From Helicobacter burdigaliensis (lineage in GTDB: Bacteria; Campylobacterota; Campylobacteria; Campylobacterales; Helicobacteraceae): 64,000 nucleotides of DNA. Of this stretch, positions 54,798-62,568 are shown one piece after another (the stretch's first letter is position 1; every line of letters starts with the position of its first letter). The notes beneath the pieces were generated by a model. The model was not told the origin of the DNA and made no database searches. It saw nothing but the letters and a program-made list of their open reading frames with translations. The stretch lies in contig NZ_QXJG01000003.1 in assembly GCF_003670295.1 (NCBI RefSeq), forward strand, positions 1 through 64,000. Reading direction: 5' to 3'. Both the position numbers and the translations under genes were made by a program.

Positions 54798-56472
54798 ATG
54801 CAAACTATAAATATAAATAACTATTATGGTGGGAAAGTATTTGCACCTAGTGCAGAAAAATATCAAGAAATATTAAAAAAAGAAGCAGAAAGAAAAGCTC
54901 AAGATTTTATAAAAAATCTTGAGCCAAATAAGAGTGGCTTTAATTTTTGGGAACCCAACTCTTATTCTTATACTGGTTATAATCTTGGATTTTCTAAATT
55001 TTATAGTTATATTAATTCTAGCGATTCTAATCTTAATAATCATATACCCTATAATCTTTTACAATACAATACCAAAGGAGAAGGAAGCACTCTTAAAACT
55101 GCACTAGGAGAGGTTGAAGTCTTTTTGGATTTTTTCAATGATGAATCTATGCTAGAAGCAGGTAAAATCAACAGAATGGGAGATTTATTTAAGTTTGATA
55201 GCAATCAAGATGGATTTTTAAACAAAGAAGATGAGCTATTCTCAAAGCTAAAGATTAAAACCTCTAGTGGCAAAACACTAAATTTAAGCGATGTGGTAGG
55301 CACACTTGATTTATATTCCTTCGTGCAAGGGGTGGATAGGACAAGTGCTAAAGAAGTCAAAGAGTGGATAGAAAATAACAAAAATGGCAGTATAGACTAT
55401 GCAAATCGCTCTTTAAATGGACATATTTATATGAGCCACACCGATATTCGTATGTATCAAGATGATATTATGAAGCTTTTCCCACCCGAACAACGCTACA
55501 AACCCATTAAAAAAAGAAGAAATTAGAGAGATGTTTGATGCACTAGCTGATGAAGATGGCTGGGTAAATCTAAGAGATCCTAAGGTAAATGAAGCACTTT
55601 TTGCAAGTGGGGAATTTATCACAAACTTTGCTTACAAAAAGAAAAATCTAGCAGGAGTGGAGGTTTTAGAAGAGTTTAATATCGTTGGCAGTTTAGATGA
55701 TGGCAAAAGGATACCTCGCTATAAAGATACAAATATAAGAGAATATGAAGATATTTTACGCACAAAATATGGCGATAAAGAAAGCTATGAGTCTCACTAT
55801 ACAGAACTCTTTAATAGCTTTTATGAAGAATATAAAGAAGCACAAGAAGACTTTGAGGCTAAAAAAGAAGCGATTTTAAACGATACACAAATTAGCGAAG
55901 ATAGAAAAGAGCAAGTAGCCTCCATAGACAAATCAAATATTATGATAGCTTTAGAGCAAGAATTCACAAATATTACTGGGCTAGAGTTTAGCAAAGAAAA
56001 GCTAGAAGAGATAAAAGAAGCGCTAAACAATCCCACTAAGCAAAAAGAAATCATAGCTAAAATGAGCGATTTAGATTCAGTAACTTCTATGAAGCTAGAA
56101 GATGATGGGTTTATCACTTTGCATTTTAGCTCTGGAAGAGAGATAAAAGTAGATGCACTCTATAATGACACAGGCACACTCCACATCACAAAAGAGGGAG
56201 ATAGAGCTGCTATCAACCTAAAAGCCCAAAGCTTAGAAGATGAGGAGCTAAATGAGCTTGATTTTAAAGAAGTGGGGATTAAACAAGGGGAAAATATTGT
56301 AAGTTTGCAAGATATTGGTGCGAAGATGATAGAAAAAATAATAGGCGAAAATGGAAAATTTCTAGGTTTTGCAATCACAACTGCTAATGATACGCTTTTT
56401 GTAAATGCACTCTATAACATTTATACACTCGATGGATTAAATAAAAATCGTGAATTTAGCGTTGAAGTATAA
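54798..56472 (+). pseudogene. EF-hand protein gene split by a frameshift, sigma-28 controlled
   Basis: Two consecutive frames, 54798-55526 and 55531-56472, look like one gene. They meet at seven A (55509-55515). Removing one A turns YKPIKKRRN-stop into YKPIKKEEIREMFDALADEDG and gives a single protein of 557 residues. The first part has a canonical EF-hand loop DSNQDGFLNKED at residues 134-145, so it may bind calcium. The junction has a second, incomplete one (DEDGWVNLRD). The rest is charged and mostly helical, with no signal peptide. I do not recognise the family. Its FliA-type promoter suggests it belongs to the flagellar regulon, perhaps as a protein secreted through the flagellum. As written, two shorter products could be made; the second has its own ATG with AGAG upstream. 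Confidence 0.75.
55509..55515 (+). repeat. A7 tract at a frameshift
   Basis: Seven A precede GAAGAAAT at the point where the reading frame of the EF-hand gene changes. Six A would restore one frame. Confidence 0.75.
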
Positions 56473-56484
56473 CTAGCACATTTT

Positions 56485-56518
56485 AAAAAGGCGTTCATAA
56501 AGAACTGCCTTAATTTTT
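56485..56518. terminator. bidirectional intrinsic terminator
   Basis: AAGGCGTTC (56488-56496) and GAACTGCCTT (56502-56511) form a stem with one bulged T. It is flanked by A on the left and TTTTT on the right. It can end the rightward EF-hand gene and the leftward flgK operon, which converge here. Confidence 0.8.
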
Positions 56519-56523
56519 ATTTA

Positions 56524-58341
56524 TTATTTCATTCCTAAAATTGTATTTATCATCTCATCTATTGCCGTTACCATCTTTGCATTTGCACTATAACCACTTT
56601 GATAACGGATAAGATTTACAAGCTCATCATCTACTGAAACTTCTGAAATAGCCTTATATTCTTGCTTTATAGATACATATACTACCTCTTTTGTTTCTCT
56701 TGTGGCATTGGTTGCCTCTGCATCACTTGCCACTTTTGAAGAAAGGAATCTAAAAAATCCACTAATTGTTTCTTGGTGTTCTGTGCCATCAGGGCTAAAG
56801 AAAGAAATTTTTTGATTTTGCAATTCTTGCATTAAGTTTGCCATTTCAAAATTCCCCTCTACTGGCTCTCTATAAGCTTGAATCAAAGTAGGATCATCAC
56901 GATATTTTAAAGCAAGATTCATATCTAGCGCACTATTTCCCTCAAAAAGCCTATTAATTCCTAAAGCACCCGCAAAATTTGTGCCTTTATCTTGAAAGGA
57001 GATATAAATCTCCTCGCTTGGATTTTTAGAAGTAATTGAGAAAGTTTTTGTATCATTGTTAAAAGTAGCTACAAACCTATCATCAAAGTCATTACTTGCA
57101 TTTCCATCGCCATTATCATCAATATTTGCATTAAGCTGATTGACAATATCCTGCATAGTAGTTCTACTATTAATAGTTACGGTTCTTGTGCCTATGGGCT
57201 CACCCTCTTTATTATACATCACAACATCAAAACTACCCTCTTTTACATTATACCCACTGCCTACTAATGAATCTTGAGTCCCTATCTTTAATACATCAGA
57301 ATTAGCCCCTGTCTGTGCAGTTTGCGCATAAATATTATTCGTAGCTTCAATCATACCTTGTGCAAAGGTATCCAAATCATTAATATATTGTTGCAATTTA
57401 CCGATATTTCCATTGCACCCTAGCACATCATCGGTTCTAATCAAATCTAAAATAGCACCTACCTTACCGCTATTAAGACTATTTGTAAGATCATATACCT
57501 TATGATCGCTTCTTTGGTATTTGATTTCATAAATTCCACTTGCATTTTGTGAATTATCCAAAACCAAAGGGTGAAAAGAAGCTCCATCTACTAATGCCAT
57601 GCCACCCACTGTTAGCGTATAGCTCTCTTCAAAATCCGCTATTTGGTCATCACCACTCCCTTTAATCCCATCTTTAAATGTATCACAACCAATGAGATTA
57701 TTAAGCTCATATTCATACTTGTCTCTTAAATCTCTTAAATCATTTGCTTTTTTATTTAATCCTTGATTTTCATAAAGACTAATTTGCTTGTTTAATTCAG
57801 CAATTTGAGAACCTAGCCTATTTACCTCATCTACTGCAACTTTCATCTCATCATTTAAGCGTTGTTGCAACTGAACTAAGCGTTCTCTTGTATCACGAAC
57901 ATTTTGAGAGAGTGTTTGTGCTTGCTCTGCTAGTGAAGTTTTTTGTGCTGGGTCTCCTGCTTTTGTAGATAAATCCTTCCAAGCATTAAAATAATTTTGC
58001 AAATCATTAAAAATACCTACTCCATCAATTTCTGGAAAATAAGAAGAAGCTTCTTTAAGCCCTGAAAAACTCGTATCATAGTAGGTTTTCTCCACACTTG
58101 CTTTTTTATAACGCGAAAAGGTATATTCATCATGAATCCTCTCCACTGTCATAATATTTAAGCCTTGCCCTAAAGCATAATTTTGCTTCCAAAGTGGTGT
58201 TTGAGCCGAACTTCTTACCACCTGCCTAGAATAAAATTCATTATTGGCATTTGCAATATTATTACCTGTTACATCCACCATTACTTGATGGCCACTAAGC
58301 CCTGTATAAGGAGTATTTAAAGAAGAAAGTAACCCACCCAT
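56524..58341 (-). CDS. flgK: flagellar hook-associated protein FlgK (HAP1)
   Basis: FlgK is the first junction protein between hook and filament. The 605-residue protein has the flagellar N-terminal motif GHQVMVDVTGNNIANANNEF in its first 37 residues, long coiled helices around 100-180, and the C-terminal helix ending QSGYSANAKMVTAIDEMINTIL. It is the last gene of flgM-flgN-flgK, as in C. jejuni (Cj1464-Cj1466), and lies 9 bp after the flgN-like gene. It is probably expressed from the sigma-28 promoter upstream of flgM. Confidence 0.97.
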   Translation of the reverse strand: MGGLLSSLNTPYTGLSGHQVMVDVTGNNIANANNEFYSRQVVRSSAQTPLWKQNYALGQGLNIMTVERIHDEYTFSRYKKASVEKTYYDTSFSGLKEASSYFPEIDGVGIFNDLQNYFNAWKDLSTKAGDPAQKTSLAEQAQTLSQNVRDTRERLVQLQQRLNDEMKVAVDEVNRLGSQIAELNKQISLYENQGLNKKANDLRDLRDKYEYELNNLIGCDTFKDGIKGSGDDQIADFEESYTLTVGGMALVDGASFHPLVLDNSQNASGIYEIKYQRSDHKVYDLTNSLNSGKVGAILDLIRTDDVLGCNGNIGKLQQYINDLDTFAQGMIEATNNIYAQTAQTGANSDVLKIGTQDSLVGSGYNVKEGSFDVVMYNKEGEPIGTRTVTINSRTTMQDIVNQLNANIDDNGDGNASNDFDDRFVATFNNDTKTFSITSKNPSEEIYISFQDKGTNFAGALGINRLFEGNSALDMNLALKYRDDPTLIQAYREPVEGNFEMANLMQELQNQKISFFSPDGTEHQETISGFFRFLSSKVASDAEATNATRETKEVVYVSIKQEYKAISEVSVDDELVNLIRYQSGYSANAKMVTAIDEMINTILGMK

Positions 58342-58350
58342 AAATCCCCC

Positions 58351-58806
58351 TTAAGCCTCTGCTTTTAAAAAAGAAGAACCACCAAGAGAGCTTTTTTGAT
58401 AGCCCCTCTCTTCAAGAGGCACCATCTTTTTAAGCAAGGAATTATAAAGCTCTGAAACCGCCAAAGACATTCTACCAAAGCGATAATTAAGTTGCTTTAG
58501 AATTTCTAGTCTATCATGCAATTTTGCTGTAAATTCACTTGCACCCTCGCCTAAAAGTTTCTTTTTATCTTCATAACTTAAATCTGTGATTGTAGCATTA
58601 GGATAATCTTTTCTTAGCTTTTCTTCAATACTTTTTGCATAAGCTTCTTTTTTGTGGATAAAAGAGGTAGTAAGCTCCTCTTTTTGGGAGATACGCGCAA
58701 AAATCTCTTCGTTTTTAGCTTCTTTAATATCTGCGATATCTTGCTCTGTGATTGCAATAAGAGCATCAATATCTTCTAGTGCATCTTTTAAAAATTGCAA
58801 GGACAT
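58351..58806 (-). CDS. flgN: FlgN-like flagellar chaperone
   Basis: The 151-residue protein is almost all helix, with a coiled-coil N-terminal half (ALIAITEQDIADIKEAKNEE) and a conserved RLEILKQLNYRFGRMSLAVSELYNSLL segment (in two parts). It occupies the place of the C. jejuni FlgN-like gene between flgM and flgK. FlgN binds FlgK and FlgL before export. The family is weakly conserved, so the call rests mainly on context and size. Confidence 0.8.
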   Translation of the reverse strand: MSLQFLKDALEDIDALIAITEQDIADIKEAKNEEIFARISQKEELTTSFIHKKEAYAKSIEEKLRKDYPNATITDLSYEDKKKLLGEGASEFTAKLHDRLEILKQLNYRFGRMSLAVSELYNSLLKKMVPLEERGYQKSSLGGSSFLKAEA

Positions 58807-58832
58807 AAATAACTCCTTATAAATTTAGTTAT

Positions 58833-59063
58833 TTATTCTCCAAGCAAATTTTGTGCCAACTTCTCTGCACTCCCCTTAATATCTATTGTATAGCTTCCTT
58901 CTTGAATAGACTTTTTTAAGGCTTCTATCCTTGAATTCCCTGCACTTTGTGCGACATTTTCTTGTTTATTAACATTTTCATTCTTACCATTGATAGAGGA
59001 ATTTCCTCGACTCTGCGTTATGGTAGAAGAAAAAGTCGGATTGTTTAATAAGTTATTAACCAT
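58833..59063 (-). CDS. flgM: anti-sigma-28 factor FlgM
   Basis: FlgM holds FliA until it is exported through the finished hook. The 76-residue protein has a disordered N-terminal half, rich in Asn, Ser and Thr, and the C-terminal FliA-binding part, SRIEALKKSIQEGSYTID followed by AEKLAQNLLG, as in other FlgM proteins. Length is normal for the family. GGAG precedes the ATG, and a sigma-28 promoter lies about 33 bp upstream. Confidence 0.9.
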   Translation of the reverse strand: MVNNLLNNPTFSSTITQSRGNSSINGKNENVNKQENVAQSAGNSRIEALKKSIQEGSYTIDIKGSAEKLAQNLLGE

Positions 59064-59096
59064 TCTTTTTCTCCTTTCTTAATCTTTATAAAATCT

Positions 59097-59123
59097 ATAT
59101 CGGACATTTTTCAAAAAACTTAA
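59097..59123 (-). promoter_or_regulatory. sigma-28 (FliA) promoter of flgM-flgN-flgK
   Basis: On the minus strand TTAAGTTT (59123-59116), an 11-bp spacer, and TCCGATAT (59104-59097) fit the FliA consensus. It overlaps the last codons of the upstream small membrane-protein gene. It would put flgM under the sigma factor that it inhibits. Confidence 0.8.
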
Positions 59124-59344
59124 AAACTTTCTTTAATACTTTTTGAAATATCTTGCAAAAATTTCTCTGTATCAGTTTTTGGAGCAACTTCTACTTGATT
59201 ATTGTTGTTGTATAAAGGCACATTTGCTCCACCTATCTTAATTGCATATAAAATTACAAAAAGCATAAAATAAACAAACATAAAAAAGCCAATAGAAGGC
59301 ACAAACCAATCTTTCATCACTAGTCCTTTATGAAAATATACCAT
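59120..59344 (-). CDS. small single-pass membrane protein, unknown
   Basis: The protein has 74 residues, or 65 if it starts at the in-frame ATG at 59317 (MKDWFVPSIGF); both starts have an AGGA nearby. One membrane helix is clear (IGFFMFVYFMLFVILYAI). The C-terminal 35 residues are polar (NNNNQVEVAPKTDTEKFLQDI) and probably periplasmic or cytoplasmic. I do not recognise the family. It lies 56 bp upstream of flgM, so a flagellar link is possible but unproven. A TATAAT-like -10 (about 59371-59376, minus strand) precedes it. Confidence 0.65.
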   Translation of the reverse strand: MVYFHKGLVMKDWFVPSIGFFMFVYFMLFVILYAIKIGGANVPLYNNNNQVEVAPKTDTEKFLQDISKSIKESF

Positions 59345-59415
59345 AAAACTTCCTATTTTTTCTTAAATTAAATTATAAAGATTTTACAAAAAGCGATTTT
59401 ATAAAAATTACTAAA

Positions 59416-59435
59416 ACTTAGAGCAATCTCTAAGT
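59416..59435. promoter_or_regulatory. perfect palindrome
   Basis: ACTTAGAG-CAAT-CTCTAAGT has 8-bp perfect arms and a 4-bp loop. It lies between the divergent small membrane-protein gene and the peptide locus at 59499. On the minus strand it is followed by TTTTAG, so it could be a weak terminator, an operator or an RNA hairpin. Confidence 0.45.
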
Positions 59436-59498
59436 GTCTTTTATAAACCTTTTAGAATTTAATTTTTAGCCCTTAAGAATTAAAAACACTTTTTATGC

Positions 59499-59504
59499 TA
59501 TAAT
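59499..59504 (+). promoter_or_regulatory. -10 box of the small-peptide locus
   Basis: A perfect TATAAT preceded by TGC (ATGCTATAAT) predicts a transcript starting near 59511. Confidence 0.7.
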
Positions 59505-59510
59505 CTTTTT

Positions 59511-59600
59511 AGTCCATTTGGTAAATGGATAAAAAATTGTGGTAACCTATATATGTGTAATTACGCTCAACTCTTTTAAAAAGGGTTGGGCTTTTTTTTT
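59511..59600 (+). ncRNA. leader or small RNA ending at an intrinsic terminator
   Basis: Transcription from the -10 box at 59499 would give an RNA of about 90 nt. It starts with a hairpin TCCATTT-GGT-AAATGGA (59513-59529), contains a six-codon frame MDKKLW (59525-59545), then the arm ATATATGTGTAATT (59549-59562), and ends in a strong terminator (stem 59565-59591, nine T at 59592-59600). The 14-nt arm is exactly complementary to 59626-59639, next to the ribosome-binding site of the small peptide downstream. It may be an attenuated leader or a regulatory RNA; no known family was recognised. Confidence 0.55.
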
Positions 59601-59639
59601 GGTAAATTTTTGGGATAGGGGTGGGAATTACACATATAT
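59549..59639 (+). repeat. 14-bp inverted repeat around the terminator
   Basis: ATATATGTGTAATT at 59549-59562 and AATTACACATATAT at 59626-59639 are exact reverse complements. In a read-through transcript they would form a long stem enclosing the terminator hairpin. The right arm ends one base before the AAGGAG ribosome-binding site. Confidence 0.85.
59565..59600 (+). terminator. intrinsic terminator before the small-peptide gene
   Basis: GCTCAACTCTT (59565-59575) pairs with AAGGGTTGGGC (59581-59591), including G-U pairs, followed by nine T. It lies 52 bp upstream of the peptide gene, so read-through or an unknown start is needed for its expression. Confidence 0.85.
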
Positions 59640-59652
59640 TAAGGAGTCCATA

Positions 59653-59748
59653 ATGGATTATTTAAATTTTTCCATTGCAGTTATTGCAGTAATCATTACA
59701 CTTTTTAGAGAAGAGATAAGAGAAGTCTTATTTAAACTTGGAAAGTAA
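59653..59748 (+). CDS. 31-residue hydrophobic peptide, possible type I toxin or small membrane protein
   Basis: AAGGAG lies six bases before the ATG at 59653. The peptide has 31 residues: a hydrophobic stretch (LNFSIAVIAVIITLF, about 4-18) and a charged tail (REEIREVLFKLGK). The layout is like small membrane-active toxins of type I toxin-antitoxin systems (Fst, Ldr, AapA), but I see no direct sequence match. The gene lies behind a terminator and an inverted repeat that could hide its ribosome-binding site, and is followed by its own strong terminator. A longer open frame to 59539 runs through the leader and is unlikely to be translated. Confidence 0.6.
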   Translation: MDYLNFSIAVIAVIITLFREEIREVLFKLGK

Positions 59749-59766
59749 ATAACTGCCCCGCAATTT

Positions 59767-59802
59767 CTACTGCAAGACTTTACCGCCCTTGCAGTAGTTT
59801 TT
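59767..59802 (+). terminator. intrinsic terminator after the small-peptide gene
   Basis: CTACTGCAAG (59767-59776) and CTTGCAGTAG (59788-59797) form a perfect 10-bp stem with an 11-base loop, followed by TTTTTCTTT. It is one of the best terminators in the window. Confidence 0.9.
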
Positions 59803-59899
59803 CTTTCTCATTACTTTATTACACCTTAAATGCATTGATTATAAACCATTTAAAACTCTAGCCCTTACAAACCTACCAAAAATATTTTTATAATTGTGT

Positions 59900-59925
59900 A
59901 AAAAGGAGGATAACCCCCCTTTTTT
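59900..59925. terminator. terminator of flgE
   Basis: AAAAAGGAGG and CCCCCCTTTTTT flank ATAA and form a G/C-rich stem with A and T runs on its sides. It lies 23 bp downstream of the flgE stop on the minus strand and may also act on the plus strand. Confidence 0.75.
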
Positions 59926-59947
59926 CAAGAAGTAAAATAAGAAGAAA

Positions 59948-62266
59948 TTATTGTTTTAATCCTAAAAGTGTATTTAGAATTTGATCAGAAGTTGTGATAG
60001 ATTTTGAGCTTGCTTGGAATCCTCTTTGCACGACGATAAGCTGTGTCAAACCTCTACTTAAATCCGCATTACTCATCTCTAGCTTAGAACCCTGCACATT
60101 TCCTCTACCTCCGCTTCCAGCAGTTCCAAAGGTAGGATCTCCAGAGTTTGGAGATTCTGCATAGAGATTATTTCCTGCTTCTTGCAAACCTTCATAATTT
60201 GGGAAAGTTGCTACGGCTACTTGAGCAAGTGCTAAATTCACACCATTGCTAAAGTTTCCTATCATAGTTCCTGTTGCATCAAAATAAAAATCTCTTAGGC
60301 TTCCTGCTGCATATCCATCGCCTGTGATTTTTTCTGCATTGGATTCATTAGCATTACTTGTAAGTCCATCATAGCCCCCTGCTGTTCCAAAGTTTAGATC
60401 AATGCTTTGAGGGAATTTTGCACCCGTATTTGGCTTAAACTGAATGGTTGAAGGATTAAATCCTAAAAGTTCCCCTTGTTCTCCAAAGGTTACACTTCCA
60501 CCCTCTAGGATATTAGGACGCTGCGCTGTTCCACCGATAAGCTCTGCTGGCTCTGGCACGATAAGCCTCCAGCTCCATTGATTTTTAGATTCTTTTTTGA
60601 ATTCAATTTTCATCTCATGTTTATTGCCTAAGCTATCATAAACTTCTAGTGTTTGAGAGAATGCTGCTTGTCTAATACCTGCTGTTGTCGTTGTGTTGCC
60701 ACCCTCTACTAGCACACCTGTATTCATTGCTTTCATTTGATTTTTGAAAAGCACATTTGTGGTATTTAAATCATCATTATAAGCAGATACGAAGATATTT
60801 AAATTATCATAGGCTGCCTCTGTGCCATTTACTCCACCATTTCCTTGCACTTTTCCATCTTGCTTATTGTTAATCTCAAATTGCCCATTGCTATTTAGCT
60901 TCACAGATACACTAAAGTTAGAAGCTTTAAACCAGGCTCTAGCTCCCGTCATAGCTCTAGCTGCTGCTGCACTATCTCCGCCAAATTGCTTTACTTTATT
61001 TGCATCATGTTGCATAAGCGCTCTTAAATCTTCAGTAGTTCTAAATCTGCCTGAATTTGAATCTGCATCGGTTTGTGTAGTATAGCGATATTCAAAAGCA
61101 GTAGTAACTGTATCGCTTCCACTAAAGGCTACTGCAACACCATTTCCATTTTCTCTAGTAACGAATCCACCGGCAGCTCCTCCACCAGCAGCGGCAGCAA
61201 AAATACCATTATCAAACCCACTTGCACGGATATTTTTATTAGATCCATCACCATCAAGTTGGTTTGTATTTTGTAAAATCAATCTTCCATCTTCCACTAA
61301 AGCTTCTACACCGGTTTTATCTTTTAGATTATTAATCGCAGTTTGTGCTGCTAAAAGATGTGAGGAGCCAGATACATCTGCATCATTTGTCCAAGTAATT
61401 TGCTGACCATTAATCGTAACGGTTGTAGTAATAGGTCCTGCATTTTGTGCTGTTGCTGCACTTCCTAATGCGATTTCTTTAGAAGTAGCAGTTTGGTAGC
61501 TTATCCATATTCCTTGCCCTTCTTGAAGATTCATAGCCTCTCCGCCATCGCTAAACATTGTTCCAATATCTTGTTCTACTTCTACTTGTCTATCAGCAGA
61601 ATCATAAACCCTATCCAAGCCCCCTTGAATATAATTGTTACCCGGTGTGCTATCTAGCGGACTAGGACAAGTAAGATTTGAAGTTTTATTTCCACTTGTT
61701 AGATTGATATTCCCAAAAATTTCTGAAGTTGCCTTAGCAGGAATGGATAATCTAGGATCAATCGTAATATTTCCAATAGGTCCTGTGGAATCCACTTTAT
61801 TAATAGAATCTCCCCCACAATCTGAACCAAGCTTAGAGAGATCTCTCACCCAACCTTGCACAATAAAACCTGAAGTATTCACAAGATTTCCAACCGCATC
61901 AAAAGAAAATGCACCATCTCTTGTATATTGTCTTGTAAAACCACCATTATTAGACACAACAAACATACCATTGCCGTCTAAAGCTAAGTCGTTTTTTCTA
62001 TCTGTATTTTGTAAAGAGCCTTGTGAAAAAACTTTTGTAGTTGTTTGGATACCTGTCCCAAGCCCTACTGAATAATCATTAATACCGCCATATCCTGCAT
62101 AAGGAATAGTTGCTCCGCGTTTGGTTTGGCTAACCATAGTGGAAAAATCTGCTCTTGAATATTTAAAACCATTTGTATTTACATTAGCAATATTGTTTGA
62201 TTCCACATCTAATGCAACTTGATGTGCTTGCATACCGCTTACACCAGACCATAAAGACCTTAACAT
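59948..62266 (-). CDS. flgE: flagellar hook protein FlgE
   Basis: FlgE builds the hook. The 772-residue protein begins with MLRSLWSGVSGMQAHQVALD and NNIANVNTNGFKYSRADF, the flagellar rod/hook N-terminal motif. It ends with the matching C-terminal helix (NADLSRGLTQLIVVQRGFQ, SDQILNTLLGLKQ). The large middle domains contain low-complexity Gly/Ala stretches (AAAGGGAAGGFV). It is longer than the enterobacterial FlgE (about 400) but near the size of Helicobacter and Campylobacter hook proteins. A sigma-54 promoter lies about 37 bp upstream. It stands alone as a single gene. Confidence 0.95.
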   Translation of the reverse strand: MLRSLWSGVSGMQAHQVALDVESNNIANVNTNGFKYSRADFSTMVSQTKRGATIPYAGYGGINDYSVGLGTGIQTTTKVFSQGSLQNTDRKNDLALDGNGMFVVSNNGGFTRQYTRDGAFSFDAVGNLVNTSGFIVQGWVRDLSKLGSDCGGDSINKVDSTGPIGNITIDPRLSIPAKATSEIFGNINLTSGNKTSNLTCPSPLDSTPGNNYIQGGLDRVYDSADRQVEVEQDIGTMFSDGGEAMNLQEGQGIWISYQTATSKEIALGSAATAQNAGPITTTVTINGQQITWTNDADVSGSSHLLAAQTAINNLKDKTGVEALVEDGRLILQNTNQLDGDGSNKNIRASGFDNGIFAAAAGGGAAGGFVTRENGNGVAVAFSGSDTVTTAFEYRYTTQTDADSNSGRFRTTEDLRALMQHDANKVKQFGGDSAAAARAMTGARAWFKASNFSVSVKLNSNGQFEINNKQDGKVQGNGGVNGTEAAYDNLNIFVSAYNDDLNTTNVLFKNQMKAMNTGVLVEGGNTTTTAGIRQAAFSQTLEVYDSLGNKHEMKIEFKKESKNQWSWRLIVPEPAELIGGTAQRPNILEGGSVTFGEQGELLGFNPSTIQFKPNTGAKFPQSIDLNFGTAGGYDGLTSNANESNAEKITGDGYAAGSLRDFYFDATGTMIGNFSNGVNLALAQVAVATFPNYEGLQEAGNNLYAESPNSGDPTFGTAGSGGRGNVQGSKLEMSNADLSRGLTQLIVVQRGFQASSKSITTSDQILNTLLGLKQ

Positions 62267-62302
62267 CTTAAATCCTTTGTAGAAATATTTTTGAGAAAAT
62301 TA

Positions 62303-62320
62303 AAGCAATTATTGTTCCAC
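62303..62320 (-). promoter_or_regulatory. sigma-54 (RpoN) promoter of flgE
   Basis: On the minus strand GTGGAACAATAATTGCTT has GG at 62318-62317 and GC at 62306-62305, exactly 12 bp apart. It lies 37 bp upstream of the flgE ATG. Confidence 0.85.
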
Positions 62321-62473
62321 TTTTTACAAATTTCAATCCAAAAAAATACAAAATCATTAAATTTTAAAAATTTATTCTTTCTATCATTGCTAAGTCCTCT
62401 CTATTATTACAATCAGGTTGCTCTTTAAAGCACCACACAAAACTGCGTTTTGCTCGTGATAGTATTGTGGGTG

Positions 62474-62511
62474 CATCATTACATAGGAGTATTAGCCACA
62501 AAGCAATCTAC
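62474..62511 (+). repeat. degenerate palindromic repeat, copy 5
   Basis: The ends TCATTAC and AAGCAATCT match the ends of the repeat read on the minus strand at 49060-49093 (TCATTGC and AAGCAATCT). The centre has lost its palindrome. Confidence 0.35.
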
Positions 62512-62568
62512 ATTTAATTTATTTTTAGATAGAATACCACGCTAAAAACTCAAAAACAAGAGGATACA

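Larger units (their letters stand above)
62267..62568. other. 302-bp intergenic region between flgE and gpsA
   Basis: The region holds the flgE sigma-54 promoter at 62303-62320. A stretch at 62474-62511 (CATCATTACAT to AAGCAATCTA) looks like a decayed copy of the palindromic repeat near 49 kb, in the opposite orientation. Nothing else is seen. Confidence 0.5.

Noticed and set aside
59539-59652. N-terminal extension of the 31-residue peptide to 69 residues
   Set aside because: It would be translated through the terminator and repeat of the leader. The ATG at 59653 has a perfect AAGGAG and gives a sensible peptide.
60822-62075. Plus-strand frames opposite flgE
   Set aside because: They are antisense shadows of the hook gene, without starts or recognisable domains.
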